From contig JAOPJZ010000022.1 of assembly GCA_025517525.1 (NCBI GenBank), positions 1-58,215 on the forward strand: a stretch of 58,215 bases of DNA. The letters run 5' to 3'. The translations under genes were made by a program, and so were the position numbers. A model generated the notes under the pieces. It had not been told where the DNA came from. It was given only the letters and a program-made list of their open reading frames with translations, and searched no databases. Position 1 is the stretch's first letter. Every line of letters starts with the position of its first letter. The stretch is from Natronosalvus hydrolyticus. Its GTDB lineage: Archaea; Halobacteriota; Halobacteria; Halobacteriales; Natrialbaceae. Shown here piece by piece: positions 1 through 8,371 of the stretch.

Positions 1-22
1 TATCCACGATAAGCCGTCGCTG

Positions 23-913
23 TCACGTGGTTTTTCGCTTAGCTAAAGACGGATAGTCGCGGAAGTAGATTGATAGACCTGACGCGGACGGATAGACGTG
101 AACCTCGAACCAACCGTCGAACGGTGGGTAGTACTCCTCAAATGAGGTGGGTTCTTGAGTGGCGAACACTTCACGGTATTGCTCCTCGAACGTCGTTCCG
201 AGTGCTGGCTCGAACACATCCCAGAAGTTCCTGCCGACCAGTCCCTCGCCGTCGAGGTCAATCAGCTCCTTCCCGCGGTCGTTGATGTATGCGATGGTCC
301 AGTCCGCGTCAATCCCGATGAAGCCGTCCGTGATGCGGTCGAACGTCTCTTTGAGGTCCTTCTCCCTTTCGTGGAGCTGTTTCTCCGCATTCACTTCCTT
401 GATCGCAGCTGCAAGCACGTTAGCGATGCTCTGGACGAAGTTCACGTCGTGGTCGGTGAACTCGCGGCGCTCGGTTGTATGTGCTCCGAGTACGCCCCAT
501 GGCTCTTCGACAGAGCCAATGATAACGCTGATGCCGCTGACGACATCGTGGCTCGTGAGCAGCTCAGGTCCGGAAAACCGTTCATCGGTTCGAAGGTCGT
601 CTACGATGATCGGTTCTTCAGATATCAGCTTATAGCCCGCTTGAGAGTCCAAATCCGCTGGCACCGTTGCTTCGCCGACGAGCCCATTTCGCCAGCCGAT
701 ACCCTGTTGAAGGAACATTTTGTCTCCATCGGGAAGCAATTTCAACACTTTGACGTAGTCAGTATCAAGTGTCTCGGCGATGGCAACCGCAGCGTCGTGC
801 ATCAACTGTTCAAGATCATCGGTTTCGAACGCTTGCTGGCCGAGTTCAGCGGCAACTTCCTGCTGCCGGACTCTGGTTTGCAATTCGGAATTCTGTCCGA
901 CAGTTGAATCCAT
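23..913 (-). CDS. GAF-PAS sensor protein, probably a truncated histidine kinase
   Basis: Cytoplasmic sensor of 296 aa. A GAF domain (about residues 25-165) is followed by a linker rich in Glu and Lys, then a PAS domain (about 190-285) with the typical DRITDGFIGID start and GWFEVHVYP core. In haloarchaeal kinases the PAS normally ends in YFRD followed by a TERK-type linker and HisKA/HATPase domains. Here the sequence after YFRD turns into YPSLAKRKTT and stops, so no catalytic domain is present. I chose the ATG at 913 because the 36 codons upstream are hydrophobic, AT-rich and unlike the rest. It may be a remnant of a larger kinase or a stand-alone ligand sensor; only 22 bases beyond the stop are visible, so this cannot be settled here. 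Confidence 0.75.
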   Translation of the reverse strand: MDSTVGQNSELQTRVRQQEVAAELGQQAFETDDLEQLMHDAAVAIAETLDTDYVKVLKLLPDGDKMFLQQGIGWRNGLVGEATVPADLDSQAGYKLISEEPIIVDDLRTDERFSGPELLTSHDVVSGISVIIGSVEEPWGVLGAHTTERREFTDHDVNFVQSIANVLAAAIKEVNAEKQLHEREKDLKETFDRITDGFIGIDADWTIAYINDRGKELIDLDGEGLVGRNFWDVFEPALGTTFEEQYREVFATQEPTSFEEYYPPFDGWFEVHVYPSASGLSIYFRDYPSLAKRKTT

Positions 914-1157
914 GCTGAAGTCTGTAAGGCAGGAAGAAGCGTAAAGGCCTCGATATTCACACGTATTATAATAAAGTAGGACTAACAGAATATTCCTAAC
1001 GAACGTCACTGTGACTGCCAATGGGTGGATTCACTGGCCAGTCGAACCACTACTAAAGCAGTGAAACGAACGATATTATCGTGCTGAACTTATCCTCTGC
1101 CTTATTATTCAATAGTCACAATCAGATATTGTCCTCATTTGATACTATTTCGGTTGA

Positions 1158-1471
1158 AAGACTCGTGCTCTGTTCCCACAAACATCTATCAACCTCTGGG
1201 AATTTCTGGAGGAAATCTATGAATCGTTCAAGAAAATTAATTCAGAGAGTGAACTGTGGCGGAAACTGTTATCTCAGGGAGCAGGTTGAAGATAGTCGTG
1301 AATCAGACACATCGGATGGAAACGAAGACTGAATTACTTGCGGAGAGCGAACAAAATAAAGGGCTAGCTCACGAATCTGAATTTGAGAATTTACATCCAA
1401 TTACCGAGGACTGCTATGAAAAGAGTGACCGAACGCGTCCAAGAATGCCACCCGACCGTTCCTCCCGATAG
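1158..1471 (+). pseudogene. AT-rich decayed coding fragment, origin unknown
   Basis: The 500 bases between 914 and 1413 are much richer in A+T than the neighbours and hold no intact gene. One frame from 1158 to a TGA at 1287 reads like real protein (EFLEEIYESFKK, then SELWRKLLSQ). The next frame continues with ETKTELLAESEQNKG and FENLHPITEDCYEKSD to 1471, overlapping the end of the opposite-strand gene. A single frameshift near 1285 would join them. Codon use differs from typical haloarchaeal genes, which suggests foreign origin (virus or plasmid). The family is not recognised and the call is tentative. Confidence 0.25.
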
Positions 1472-1740
1472 TGTTCGAACACCGGATGCAAGGCGTTGAG
1501 TAACTCCTGGCGACTCTCGAAGGTCTTGACATCGACCATCTCGAGTGCCTTCTCCAGCGCGACGGCGTTTCCTTTCACGTCGTACGGAATCGAAGCCGTA
1601 CCAAGGGCCTCCCGAACCTCGGCTTCCGTGGCAGGAAACTCGAGATCCGTCTGCTTCAACCGGGCATCGACAGCCGCGATGCCGAACTCAATACTCTCCG
1701 GCTCGTCATCTCCGCCGTTTGTCGGTGGCCGAACTCCCAT
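1414..1740 (-). CDS. Conserved haloarchaeal small protein, DUF5789/DUF2795-like
   Basis: Cytoplasmic protein of 108 aa. The pattern VDARLKQTDLEFPATEAEV, then a predicted strand (IPYDVKGNAVAL) and a final helical stretch (FESRQELLNALHPVF), resembles the small haloarchaeal DUF5789/DUF2795 group, whose function is unknown. The start is the ATG at 1740; a Gly/Asp-rich leader of about 12 residues precedes the conserved part. The C-terminus is basic (GRVRSLFS). The stop-proximal 58 bases overlap a decayed fragment on the other strand. The assignment to DUF5789 is from memory of the family pattern. Confidence 0.65.
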   Translation of the reverse strand: MGVRPPTNGGDDEPESIEFGIAAVDARLKQTDLEFPATEAEVREALGTASIPYDVKGNAVALEKALEMVDVKTFESRQELLNALHPVFEHYREERSGGILGRVRSLFS

Positions 1741-1984
1741 ACTCGCTCGTTCGAACGCAAGGTGAAAAATCGTATGGACTCGCCAGGATCGAAGTCGTCA
1801 CTTTCGGTTGAGTACTCAAGGGTGGAAATAAACGTCGTAACGTCCCGCAAACGCGATCGGCGTTACAGGAATCCACCACCGCCTCGAAGGTGTCTGCCTT
1901 TACACAGATACATCTCGAAAGCCCGGATGACGTCAGTGAGCGATACACATTTGGGGACGGCCAGCCACCCATCCAGTAGTCACG

Positions 1985-2194
1985 ATGACCGAATATACGA
2001 CCGTCTCCATCCCCAAGGACCTCGCCGCACGCGTCGAAGAGACCATCGAAGGAACGAGCTTTCAGAGTACGAGTGATCTCACTCGGTTTTTGCTCCGCAG
2101 TATCGTGATCCAACATCAGAAGTCGGGCGAGTTAACCGAAGCCGAGTTCGAGGAAATTGCCGAACAGTTACGGGGATTGGGTTACCTCGAATGA
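1985..2194 (+). CDS. Ribbon-helix-helix (CopG-type) regulator
   Basis: DNA-binding protein of 69 aa. The N-terminal strand (TEYTTVSIPKDLA) and two helices (RVEETIEG, TSDLTRFLLRSIVIQH) form a CopG/Arc-type ribbon-helix-helix unit that acts as a dimer. The acidic tail (ELTEAEFEEIAEQLRGLGYLE) is typical of the haloarchaeal version. Its stop overlaps the ATG of a short downstream frame by ATGA (2191-2194), so it was once translationally coupled to a second gene. That gene is now truncated beside an IS1595 remnant. It could be an antitoxin-like or autoregulatory protein; its target is unknown. Confidence 0.85.
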   Translation: MTEYTTVSIPKDLAARVEETIEGTSFQSTSDLTRFLLRSIVIQHQKSGELTEAEFEEIAEQLRGLGYLE

Positions 2195-2247
2195 AAAACG
2201 AGAACGCTCTTTTGAAGCAGATTGTTGATAGCGAGAGCTACAGCTGA
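2191..2247 (+). pseudogene. Truncated partner gene of the RHH regulator
   Basis: An ATG overlaps the RHH stop codon as ATGA and opens an 18-residue frame (MKNENALLKQIVDSESYS) ending in TGA at 2245-2247. A different frame beginning just after reads LKVEEGKGIPAAVPE and stops. The ATGA coupling and the protein-like composition suggest a real second gene that lost most of its length, probably when the adjacent IS1595 element inserted or was deleted. The family cannot be recognised. Confidence 0.35.
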
Positions 2248-2332
2248 AAGTCGAAGAGGGAAAGGGCATCCCGGCAGCGGTGCCCGAATAACATGTTACC
2301 AATCTACCACTTCGTGTCGGAATCAGCCGAAG

Positions 2333-2581
2333 CGAGCATACGAACCACTGGATGACGACGACACCTTCAGCCGCGAATACGTCGTCCACAGCGATGGTGA
2401 ATACGTTGATGAAGATGTTCACATCAATACCTGCGAGAGCCACGGCCGCAAAAACGAGCCGTGGCTCTCGCCCCATCGTGGAATCTCAAAAGACAAGCTA
2501 AGGCCGTATCTCAGAGCCTTTCAGCTCCGTAGAAAATCAGCTGACGACGCACTCAAACAAGCCATCGATGCTGCGCTCTGA
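2333..2581 (+). pseudogene. IS1595-family transposase, C-terminal fragment
   Basis: The C-terminal 82 residues of a haloarchaeal IS1595-type transposase remain. Recognisable parts are RAYEPLDDDDTF, then GEYVDEDVHINTCESHG with the last catalytic E/H region, and the hallmark WLSPHRGISKDKLRPYLRAF. The N-terminal zinc ribbon and the first DDE residues are missing: upstream of 2333 the frame no longer resembles a transposase. No terminal inverted repeat could be identified on either side. The fragment cannot encode an active transposase. Confidence 0.8.
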
Positions 2582-2760
2582 AATCAACAATGTACTTCCG
2601 AAGAGCGTGCAGCTAATATTGCCGGAAGCGACATCTAAGTAACCGCACGACGGCGTAGACCACCAGTCGATCAGGGGGTTCAAGTCTATCGGTGATGCCT
2701 TTACTCGAAACGCGGCGAACCCGCTCATGTCTGGCGATTACTAATCCACAAAAGTTGAGG
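2582..2760. other. Intergenic stretch between IS1595 remnant and tRNA-Trp
   Basis: No gene, clear repeat or promoter is visible. The stretch borders the 3' end of tRNA-Trp, a position often used by integrating elements, but I found no second copy of the tRNA 3' end in the window. Confidence 0.5.
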
Positions 2761-2935
2761 TGGGGTCGGAGGGATTTGAACCCCCGATCGACTGATATCT
2801 CCGGTGCGCCTCGGAACTCCAGAGGGTCATCACACGGACACTGATCAGGTGTCCGATCAGTATATCAGTCTGGAGTGTCGTCCCGGGCGCGGGACCTCTG
2901 GAGTCAGTCGCCATGCCTGGCTTGGCCACAACCCC
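2761..2935 (-). tRNA. trnW: tRNA-Trp (anticodon CCA) with intron
   Basis: The 5' exon is 2935-2898 and the 3' exon 2796-2761 (the discriminator A at 2761). The acceptor stem GGGGTTG pairs with CGACCCC; the T arm is GGGGG-TTCAAAT-CCCTC; the anticodon stem ACTGA pairs with TCAGT around CTCCAGA. The intron of 101 nt lies between positions 37 and 38, the standard archaeal site. The repeats CTCCAGAGG and CCCTCTGGAG at the two exon-intron borders can form the bulge-helix-bulge cut by the splicing endonuclease. CCA is not encoded. Haloarchaeal tRNA-Trp genes are known to have such an intron. Confidence 0.95.
2797..2897 (-). ncRNA. tRNA-Trp intron with box C/D guide features
   Basis: The intron has a C-box match GTGATGA (plus-strand 2827-2833 as its complement) and several CTGA D-box matches (TCAG on the plus strand within 2840-2875). 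In Haloferax this intron is known to act as a box C/D RNA that guides 2'-O-methylation of its own tRNA at positions 34 and 39 before splicing. The same role is inferred here from position and motifs. Confidence 0.75.
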
Positions 2936-3064
2936 GTGGCCGGTTCTTGGGTTATCCACCCTAAAGCAGTTACGATTCGGTTCGGTTTTGCGACCCTCGA
3001 GACACAGCACAATCTTGAGGCAGCAATCGGGATATCGACCACGAAAAACGGCCACCCAACGCCG

Positions 3065-3994
3065 TTACAACCAGGGTGCCCGACCCTGGGTCGTCGTCGT
3101 ATCGTCGCTCGGGTACGGCTCGTCGTCATCGTCGGCATCCTCGTACGGTTCGGTAGCCTCAGTAGCCGACTCATTTTCTGACAGTTCCTCGAGCGCCTCG
3201 AGTTCGTCATCGGTCGTGCCACCGTCAGTTCGCGTCCCGGAGCCGACACCGGGGAGCGATTTATCGGCCGTGGCGTCAGGATCCAGTGCGAAGATGGCGG
3301 CGACGATCAGTGCCGCGAGGGGTGCCTGTCCGAACGCCATACCCATGATCGAGAGTGGCAACAGGCCCAGCGCGACCGCACTCCCGAATCGGAAGCGGTT
3401 GATGTCCATGTAGGTGCGCAGGTACGGTCCACTTACGGCAACGCTCAGGGCGAAGCCGACGCCGATGACGGCTGCAAGGGTTGCGTTGGCGACCAGTGTG
3501 GGGTCTTCCATCAGTGCAAGTTCGGCCCCCGATGGGTCGAGGCTAGCGAACAATCCCAGGACGATGATGACGCCGGGCCCTGGCAAGTATTCGCCGACGG
3601 TCGCACTCGCCGTTTTCGCCGCGATGGCGAGGATGACCAGAGCGGCGAACCGTTCGAAGATGACCGTATCGATGACGCTCCCGATGGCGGGTGCCAGTGC
3701 CGCCTGTATCGCCGCAATGACGATCAACGGAATGCCAACCAGCAGGACGACGCGAACCTGGTGACGCACCGACCCCTGCATTTCAGCGAGGATCACGGCT
3801 AGCGTTGCACTCCCACCGAAGATGAGCAGGCCGACCTGGATCGCGCCCATCGTGGTATCGAGCGCACCGGCCAGTATTAGCGCGACGAAAATACCATCGA
3901 CCAGTGGCAGCGCCATTACCAGCGCGAGTAATCTGGTGTCACCGCCCACCAGTCGCTCGAGACGGAGCGCAATTGGATGTTGGGAGGTGCTCAT
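3065..3994 (-). CDS. Polytopic membrane protein, DUF5794-like
   Basis: Integral membrane protein of 309 aa with about seven hydrophobic segments between residues 22 and 235 (for example LLALVMALPLVDGIFVALIL and AALIVAAIFAL). A long acidic cytoplasmic tail from about 240 to the end follows (LEALEELSENESATEATEP, DADDDDEPYPSDD). The pattern corresponds to haloarchaeal DUF5794 proteins, whose function is unknown. ATG at 3994 is the only good start. It is transcribed toward tRNA-Trp and has no operon partner. The transport substrate, if any, cannot be told. Confidence 0.75.
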   Translation of the reverse strand: MSTSQHPIALRLERLVGGDTRLLALVMALPLVDGIFVALILAGALDTTMGAIQVGLLIFGGSATLAVILAEMQGSVRHQVRVVLLVGIPLIVIAAIQAALAPAIGSVIDTVIFERFAALVILAIAAKTASATVGEYLPGPGVIIVLGLFASLDPSGAELALMEDPTLVANATLAAVIGVGFALSVAVSGPYLRTYMDINRFRFGSAVALGLLPLSIMGMAFGQAPLAALIVAAIFALDPDATADKSLPGVGSGTRTDGGTTDDELEALEELSENESATEATEPYEDADDDDEPYPSDDTTTTQGRAPWL

Positions 3995-4800
3995 CGATCA
4001 GGTACGATGGCCATGACCCGAGGCCTGTGGGTAACGATAAGCTCGGTACTCCTGTCGGTGCTGGGTTGGTGCGAGCCAGTCCAGTTCCGGTCGGAGCCGA
4101 AGGCCTCGTGCTGTGAGTGTGCGTTTCCCCATAAAAAATGCGGCGTCGGAGTCGACACTCGTCCGGCCAGCAGTTCGGGAATCGCAGGGAATCACAGCGT
4201 GCATACAAGGATAAACTGGGTGATTGTTATTAAAGGTTGTGTGGGAAGGGGCGACACAATTCTATAGATTTTCACCGAAATCGGGGAAAGACCGACAGAT
4301 CTGTGCCGATATGCGCTATCCACCCACATGGATTGAGTAAGATGACGGTCTCGCAGTGAACGTTTCACTCGAGCGAAAATGGTCAGCCAAGTGGACTATC
4401 GGTGCAATACGGATCACAATGACTCGAGTGACAGGCTGAGTAGTTCGTCAAGCCTGAATATGTAAGGCGAACCGATAGCGATTGTCGGGTTCGGCGTACA
4501 CGTCATCGTTTGACGGAGTACTGAGAGACGTCCGTTCGATAGTCTGAGTGGGGGATACGAACCCTCTCCAGAGCGAGTTTATCCGGTATGTTGACCGGCT
4601 TCCGTGTAACTCTTGCACCGAGCTCGTTAGGAGCCGTACATCGGGCCTGTTATACCGTCGGACAGAGGCTTTGATAGACTGTCGCCGGGAACGTCCTCCA
4701 GCGAAACTATCAACCGTTTTGTCCGACGGTATAGGAGAGACGTTCACACACGGTCAGCCGTTCTCGCAACGCTTTTCAACGCTGGTTCCGGACAGTTTAC
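3995..4800. other. Long intergenic region upstream of guaB
   Basis: 806 bases without a convincing gene. Open frames here lack haloarchaeal codon preference and any domain. The only structured part is the palindrome at 4651-4733. A TTTTCAA stretch at 4773-4779 lies about 25 nt before the guaB ATG and may be its TATA box. Confidence 0.5.
4651..4733. repeat. 83-bp palindromic element, type A
   Basis: A perfect 14-bp inverted repeat (TATACCGTCGGACA at 4651-4664 and its complement at 4720-4733) encloses a second perfect 7-bp pair (TTGATAG at 4671-4677, CTATCAA at 4706-4712) and a GTCGC/GCGA core. The whole reads as one imperfect hairpin. It lies 67 bases before guaB. Size and design match the other palindromes in this window, but the sequence is not shared with them. 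Confidence 0.7.
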
Positions 4801-6300
4801 ATGGCGAACGACGTTCCCGAGAACGAACCGTATTCTTCGAAGTTGCGTGTACCGGAAGCGTTGACTTTTGATGACGTATTGCTCCGTCCGAAAGAGAGTC
4901 GAGTCGAGCCCGACGAGGCCGACTTGCGCTCACGCGTCTCGAAAAACGTCGAGGTTTCCGTCCCGATTCTGTCGGCGGCGATGGACACTGTCACCGAGAG
5001 CGACCTGGCAACCGCGATGGCTCGACACGGCGGTCTTGGCGTGTTGCACCGAAACATGAACATCGACCAGATGGTCGAATCGATTACCCAGGTCAAACGT
5101 GCCGACGAACTCATTATTCCGTTCGAGGACGTCGTGACGGCAGACCCCGAGATGAGCGTTCGAGCAGCCGACGAGATGATGGTTCGTAAGGGCGTTGGCG
5201 GCGCCCCGGTCGTCAACACCAACGGTGAAGTCCTGGGGATTATCTCGAGCACAGATATTCGTCCACACCTCGAGGTCGGGGAGAACGACCCGGTCACGGC
5301 AGCGATGACCGACGAGGTCATTACAGCTCCGCAGGATATCGACGCCCGCGATGCGTTCGACCTGATGTACGAACACAAAATCGAGCGCGTCCCCGTCGTG
5401 GATGACGAGAACCTGTTGGTGGGGCTCGTGACGATGCAGGGTATCTTACAGCGCCGGGAGTACAAAGAGGCCGCCCGCGACGAGGACGGTCGCCTGCGCT
5501 GTGGTGTCGCTGTCGGCCCGTTCGAAACCGACCGCGCAACTGCTGCCGACGAGGCCGGTGCGGACGTGCTGTTCATCGACTGTGCACACGCACACAACCT
5601 GAACGTCATCGACGGCGCTCGAGAAATTAAAGAATCCGTCGACGCTGACGTCGTCGTAGGCAACGTCGGGACGCGAGAGGCAGCCGAGGACCTGGTCGGG
5701 TTTGCCGACGGGATAAAAGTCGGTATCGGGCCCGGTTCGATCTGTACGACTCGCGTCGTCTCCGGTGCTGGAATGCCCCAGATCACGGCCGTTTCGCAGG
5801 TCGCAGACGTCGCTAGCGAAAACGACGTTCCCGTGATCGCAGACGGCGGTATCCGGTACTCCGGCGACGCGATCAAAGCAATCGCCGCCGGGGCGGATGC
5901 GGTCATGCTCGGCTCGTACTTCGCTGGCACAGACGAGGCACCGGGCCGCGTCGTTACGATGAACGGCAAACGCTACAAGCAGTACCGCGGTATGGGCTCG
6001 GTCGGTGCCATGAAATCCGGTGATGGCGACCGCTATCTCAAAGACGACCCCGAAGACGACGAGGAGTACGTCCCGGAAGGCGTCGAAGCTGCGACGCCGT
6101 ACAAGGGCACCCTCGAGTCGGAACTCCACCAGCTCGCTGGCGGGATGCAGTCGGGAATGGGTTACGTCGGTGCAGAGACCATTCCGGAGTTCAAATCGCG
6201 CGCCGAGTTCGTTCGCGTCTCCGCTGCCGGACAGGCCGAAGGTCACGCACACGACGTCGTGATCACCGACGAGGCACCGAACTACTCGCCACAGGAGTAG
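4801..6300 (+). CDS. guaB: IMP dehydrogenase
   Basis: Oxidises IMP to XMP with NAD+, the committed step of GTP synthesis. The 499-aa length is normal for the full-length enzyme. The N-terminal barrel strand (ALTFDDVLLRPKES) is followed by a CBS pair at about residues 95-220, then the second barrel half. That half holds GPGSICTTR with catalytic Cys315, ADGGIRYSGD for phosphate binding, and the flap (YRGMGSVGAM). The ATG at 4801 directly follows GGACAGTTTAC, with a possible TATA stretch about 25 nt upstream, which fits a leaderless transcript. The C-terminal RVSAAGQAEGHAHDV is typical of archaeal and bacterial GuaB. It stands alone; no guaA is in the window. Confidence 0.97.
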   Translation: MANDVPENEPYSSKLRVPEALTFDDVLLRPKESRVEPDEADLRSRVSKNVEVSVPILSAAMDTVTESDLATAMARHGGLGVLHRNMNIDQMVESITQVKRADELIIPFEDVVTADPEMSVRAADEMMVRKGVGGAPVVNTNGEVLGIISSTDIRPHLEVGENDPVTAAMTDEVITAPQDIDARDAFDLMYEHKIERVPVVDDENLLVGLVTMQGILQRREYKEAARDEDGRLRCGVAVGPFETDRATAADEAGADVLFIDCAHAHNLNVIDGAREIKESVDADVVVGNVGTREAAEDLVGFADGIKVGIGPGSICTTRVVSGAGMPQITAVSQVADVASENDVPVIADGGIRYSGDAIKAIAAGADAVMLGSYFAGTDEAPGRVVTMNGKRYKQYRGMGSVGAMKSGDGDRYLKDDPEDDEEYVPEGVEAATPYKGTLESELHQLAGGMQSGMGYVGAETIPEFKSRAEFVRVSAAGQAEGHAHDVVITDEAPNYSPQE

Positions 6301-6463
6301 CGGGTACTCACGTCCAGACTCGGGAGGTGTACCTGGAAGCCGAGAAGCACAAGGATACGCGCCATCTGTTCCAATTTCGTTTCGAGTCTACCCGGATTTT
6401 GAAAGGCTTTTGCGACACAGCCGTTCGATACGGAGGGCACCACACCGAAGTCCACCCCCATCG

Positions 6464-6469
6464 TTTATG
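6464..6469 (+). promoter_or_regulatory. TATA box for the thioesterase gene
   Basis: TTTATG lies 25-30 nt before the ATG at 6494, the spacing of haloarchaeal leaderless promoters. This supports 6494 over the upstream start candidates. Confidence 0.5.
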
Positions 6470-6493
6470 CAGGATGACCGTCCACGTCACCGT

Positions 6494-6877
6494 ATGGACA
6501 TCGAAGCCTTCTTCGAGGAGATGCCGTTTGCCGACCTGCTCGGCGTCGAAGTACTCGAGGCAAAAGACGGACACGCCGAAGGTCGACTCGAGATGCGGGA
6601 ATCGCTATCGTGGAACGCCGACCGGTTGATGGCCCACGGCGGCGTCACGTTCACGCTGGCTGACACCGTCGGTGGAGCGGCCCTCGTCTCGGAGGTCGAT
6701 CAACCCGTACCGACCATCGACATGCGAATCGATTACCTGTCCGCCGGAACGGGTGACCTGTATGCCGAAGCTGACGTCGTTCGCTGTGGCGGGGATGTTG
6801 GCGTCGTCGACGTCGACGTCTACAGCGAGGACGAGACACTCATCGCGGACGCTCGCGGCGTCTACAAGACCGGTTGA
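6494..6877 (+). CDS. Hotdog-fold thioesterase, PaaI family
   Basis: Probable acyl-CoA thioesterase of 127 aa. The 4HBT/PaaI hallmarks are visible: LSWNADRLMAHGGVTFTLAD with the HGG loop and the catalytic Asp, then MRIDYLSAG for CoA-side contacts and the closing strand DARGVYKTG. The start at 6494 is chosen because the upstream codons are untypical and a TATA box sits at the leaderless distance. The gene converges tail to tail with the P450 gene (one base between the stops). It lies 3 kb from the phenylacetyl-CoA epoxidase operon. PaaI thioesterases rescue CoA from dead-end intermediates of that pathway; a link is possible but not shown. Confidence 0.88.
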   Translation: MDIEAFFEEMPFADLLGVEVLEAKDGHAEGRLEMRESLSWNADRLMAHGGVTFTLADTVGGAALVSEVDQPVPTIDMRIDYLSAGTGDLYAEADVVRCGGDVGVVDVDVYSEDETLIADARGVYKTG

Positions 6878-6878
6878 G

Positions 6879-8285
6879 CTATCGCTCTCGTAACCGAACG
6901 CGAACGTCTTTCGCCGGTTGGAGGGTCGCGCCTGGCTCGAGTTCCGGCTCCGGGTCGCTGCACAGTTCGACGTCGAATCGTTGCCAGAGCGTTGCCAGCA
7001 CGACCGTGAGTTCGAGCATGGCAAATCGCATCCCGATACAGTGGCGTGCACCGCCGCCGAAGGGGAAGTACGCGTACTCTGGACGGGTGTCGTCGATTTC
7101 CTCACGCCACCTATCTGGCCGGAACGCTTCGGGTTCATCGTAAAAACGAGCGTCACGATGTATCTGGTACTGTGGCAACGAGAGAACAGACCCTTCCGGA
7201 ATCTCGTATCCACCGATTGTTACGTCACTCGTCGGTTTCCGGAAGATGATGTATGCGGGCGGGTACAGTCGCATCACCTCACGAAGCACACGGTCAGTGT
7301 ACTCGAGTCGCGTCACGTCCTCGAACGATGGGGCCCGACCGCCAAGGACTTCCTCGAGTTCCTCCTCGAGTCGGGTACGAACGTCCGCATGCTGAGTGAG
7401 CGTGAGGAACGTGTACGTGAGCACGAGCGACGTCGTTTCGTGGCCGGCGAAGGTGAACGTGATCAGGTTATCTCGTATCTCGTCTTCCGAAAGCTGGTAG
7501 CCATCCGTGCCAGATTGATGCAACAATAGCGAAAGCAGATCGTCACCCGGATTTGACGCAGATACGTTTTCCCGTCGTCGTGTTTCGATCAAGGTGTCGA
7601 CGCGATCCCGATAGGCCTCCATGGTTCGCCGATAGCGCCGGTTCCTCGGTGTTGGAAGCCATCGCGGGAGCAGTCCCATGACGCTCCGAGAGTTGCTTTG
7701 TTCGTTGATCAGTTGGGCCGCTCGCGTCACCGCGTCGTCTTCCCCTGGCTCGAGTTCGATATCGAAGAGAGCTTTCGTCAGGATTCGCAGGGTCAAGCGT
7801 GAGAACGCCGTATTGAGGACGATTTCCTCACCCGGCTCCCAGGCGTCTGCGATTTCCTCGGCGTACTCCGCCATCGTTTCCGTGTACGATCGTATTCGGT
7901 CGACGGTGAACGCTGGCTGCATGCGTTGACGTTGGTTGGCCCACTGCTCGCCGTCGTTGAACAGAATGCCTTCAGGGGCGAAATCGAACCCCTGGTCGGC
8001 AAACAGATATCGCTCGAACGACTGCGGTTCCTCGACGAGTACTCGCTGGACATGCTCCGGGTGGAACAACGCTGTTGCCGTGTTCCCCACGATCTGGTAT
8101 CGAACCACGTCGCCGTAGCTGTGCAGTTCTTCGAGAAAATCCAGCGGTTCTCGGATGATGCGATGAGCGCTCCCGAGAATCGGATAGCCGTCCGGACCAG
8201 GCGGTTCTCGTCTCGAACCGGAGGCAGTACTTGAGGGCCGGGATGACGCTTCCCCGTTGGAGTCGGTATCCGAGTGTACTGGCAT
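6879..8285 (-). CDS. Cytochrome P450
   Basis: Haem monooxygenase of 468 aa, apparently soluble (no N-terminal anchor). It has the proline-rich entry (PPGPDGYPILG), the I-helix oxygen-activation motif AGHETTS, the ExxR pair in LREVMRLYPPA, the meander, and the haem loop FPFGGGARHCIGM with Cys416 as axial ligand. It resembles bacterial CYP102/CYP4-like fatty-acid hydroxylases and haloarchaeal P450s annotated as such; the true substrate is unknown. The ATG at 8285 is chosen over a GTG 24 bases upstream because the latter adds only an untypical octapeptide. No ferredoxin or reductase gene is adjacent, so redox partners must be encoded elsewhere. Confidence 0.95.
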   Translation of the reverse strand: MPVHSDTDSNGEASSRPSSTASGSRREPPGPDGYPILGSAHRIIREPLDFLEELHSYGDVVRYQIVGNTATALFHPEHVQRVLVEEPQSFERYLFADQGFDFAPEGILFNDGEQWANQRQRMQPAFTVDRIRSYTETMAEYAEEIADAWEPGEEIVLNTAFSRLTLRILTKALFDIELEPGEDDAVTRAAQLINEQSNSRSVMGLLPRWLPTPRNRRYRRTMEAYRDRVDTLIETRRRENVSASNPGDDLLSLLLHQSGTDGYQLSEDEIRDNLITFTFAGHETTSLVLTYTFLTLTQHADVRTRLEEELEEVLGGRAPSFEDVTRLEYTDRVLREVMRLYPPAYIIFRKPTSDVTIGGYEIPEGSVLSLPQYQIHRDARFYDEPEAFRPDRWREEIDDTRPEYAYFPFGGGARHCIGMRFAMLELTVVLATLWQRFDVELCSDPEPELEPGATLQPAKDVRVRLRER

Positions 8286-8339
8286 ACGTGTCACTACACT
8301 TTCACGCACCTTCGAACTGTGGCCGAAGCACCTAGATGA

Positions 8340-8347
8340 TTTTTATG
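8340..8347 (+). promoter_or_regulatory. TATA box for the Bat-type regulator at 8372
   Basis: TTTTTATG spans 25-32 nt before the ATG at 8372, which fits a leaderless transcript and decides that start codon. It sits in the 86-base divergent region shared with the P450 gene. Confidence 0.55.
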
Positions 8348-8371
8348 TACCCTGGGAACTTCGTTCGCCCA

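Noticed and set aside
4448..4747. Possible 99-aa protein upstream of guaB
   Set aside because: No haloarchaeal codon preference and it covers most of the type A palindrome.
4797..5969. 390-codon open frame on the minus strand opposite guaB
   Set aside because: Ser/Thr-rich low-complexity translation with no domain; explained by the guaB coding strand.
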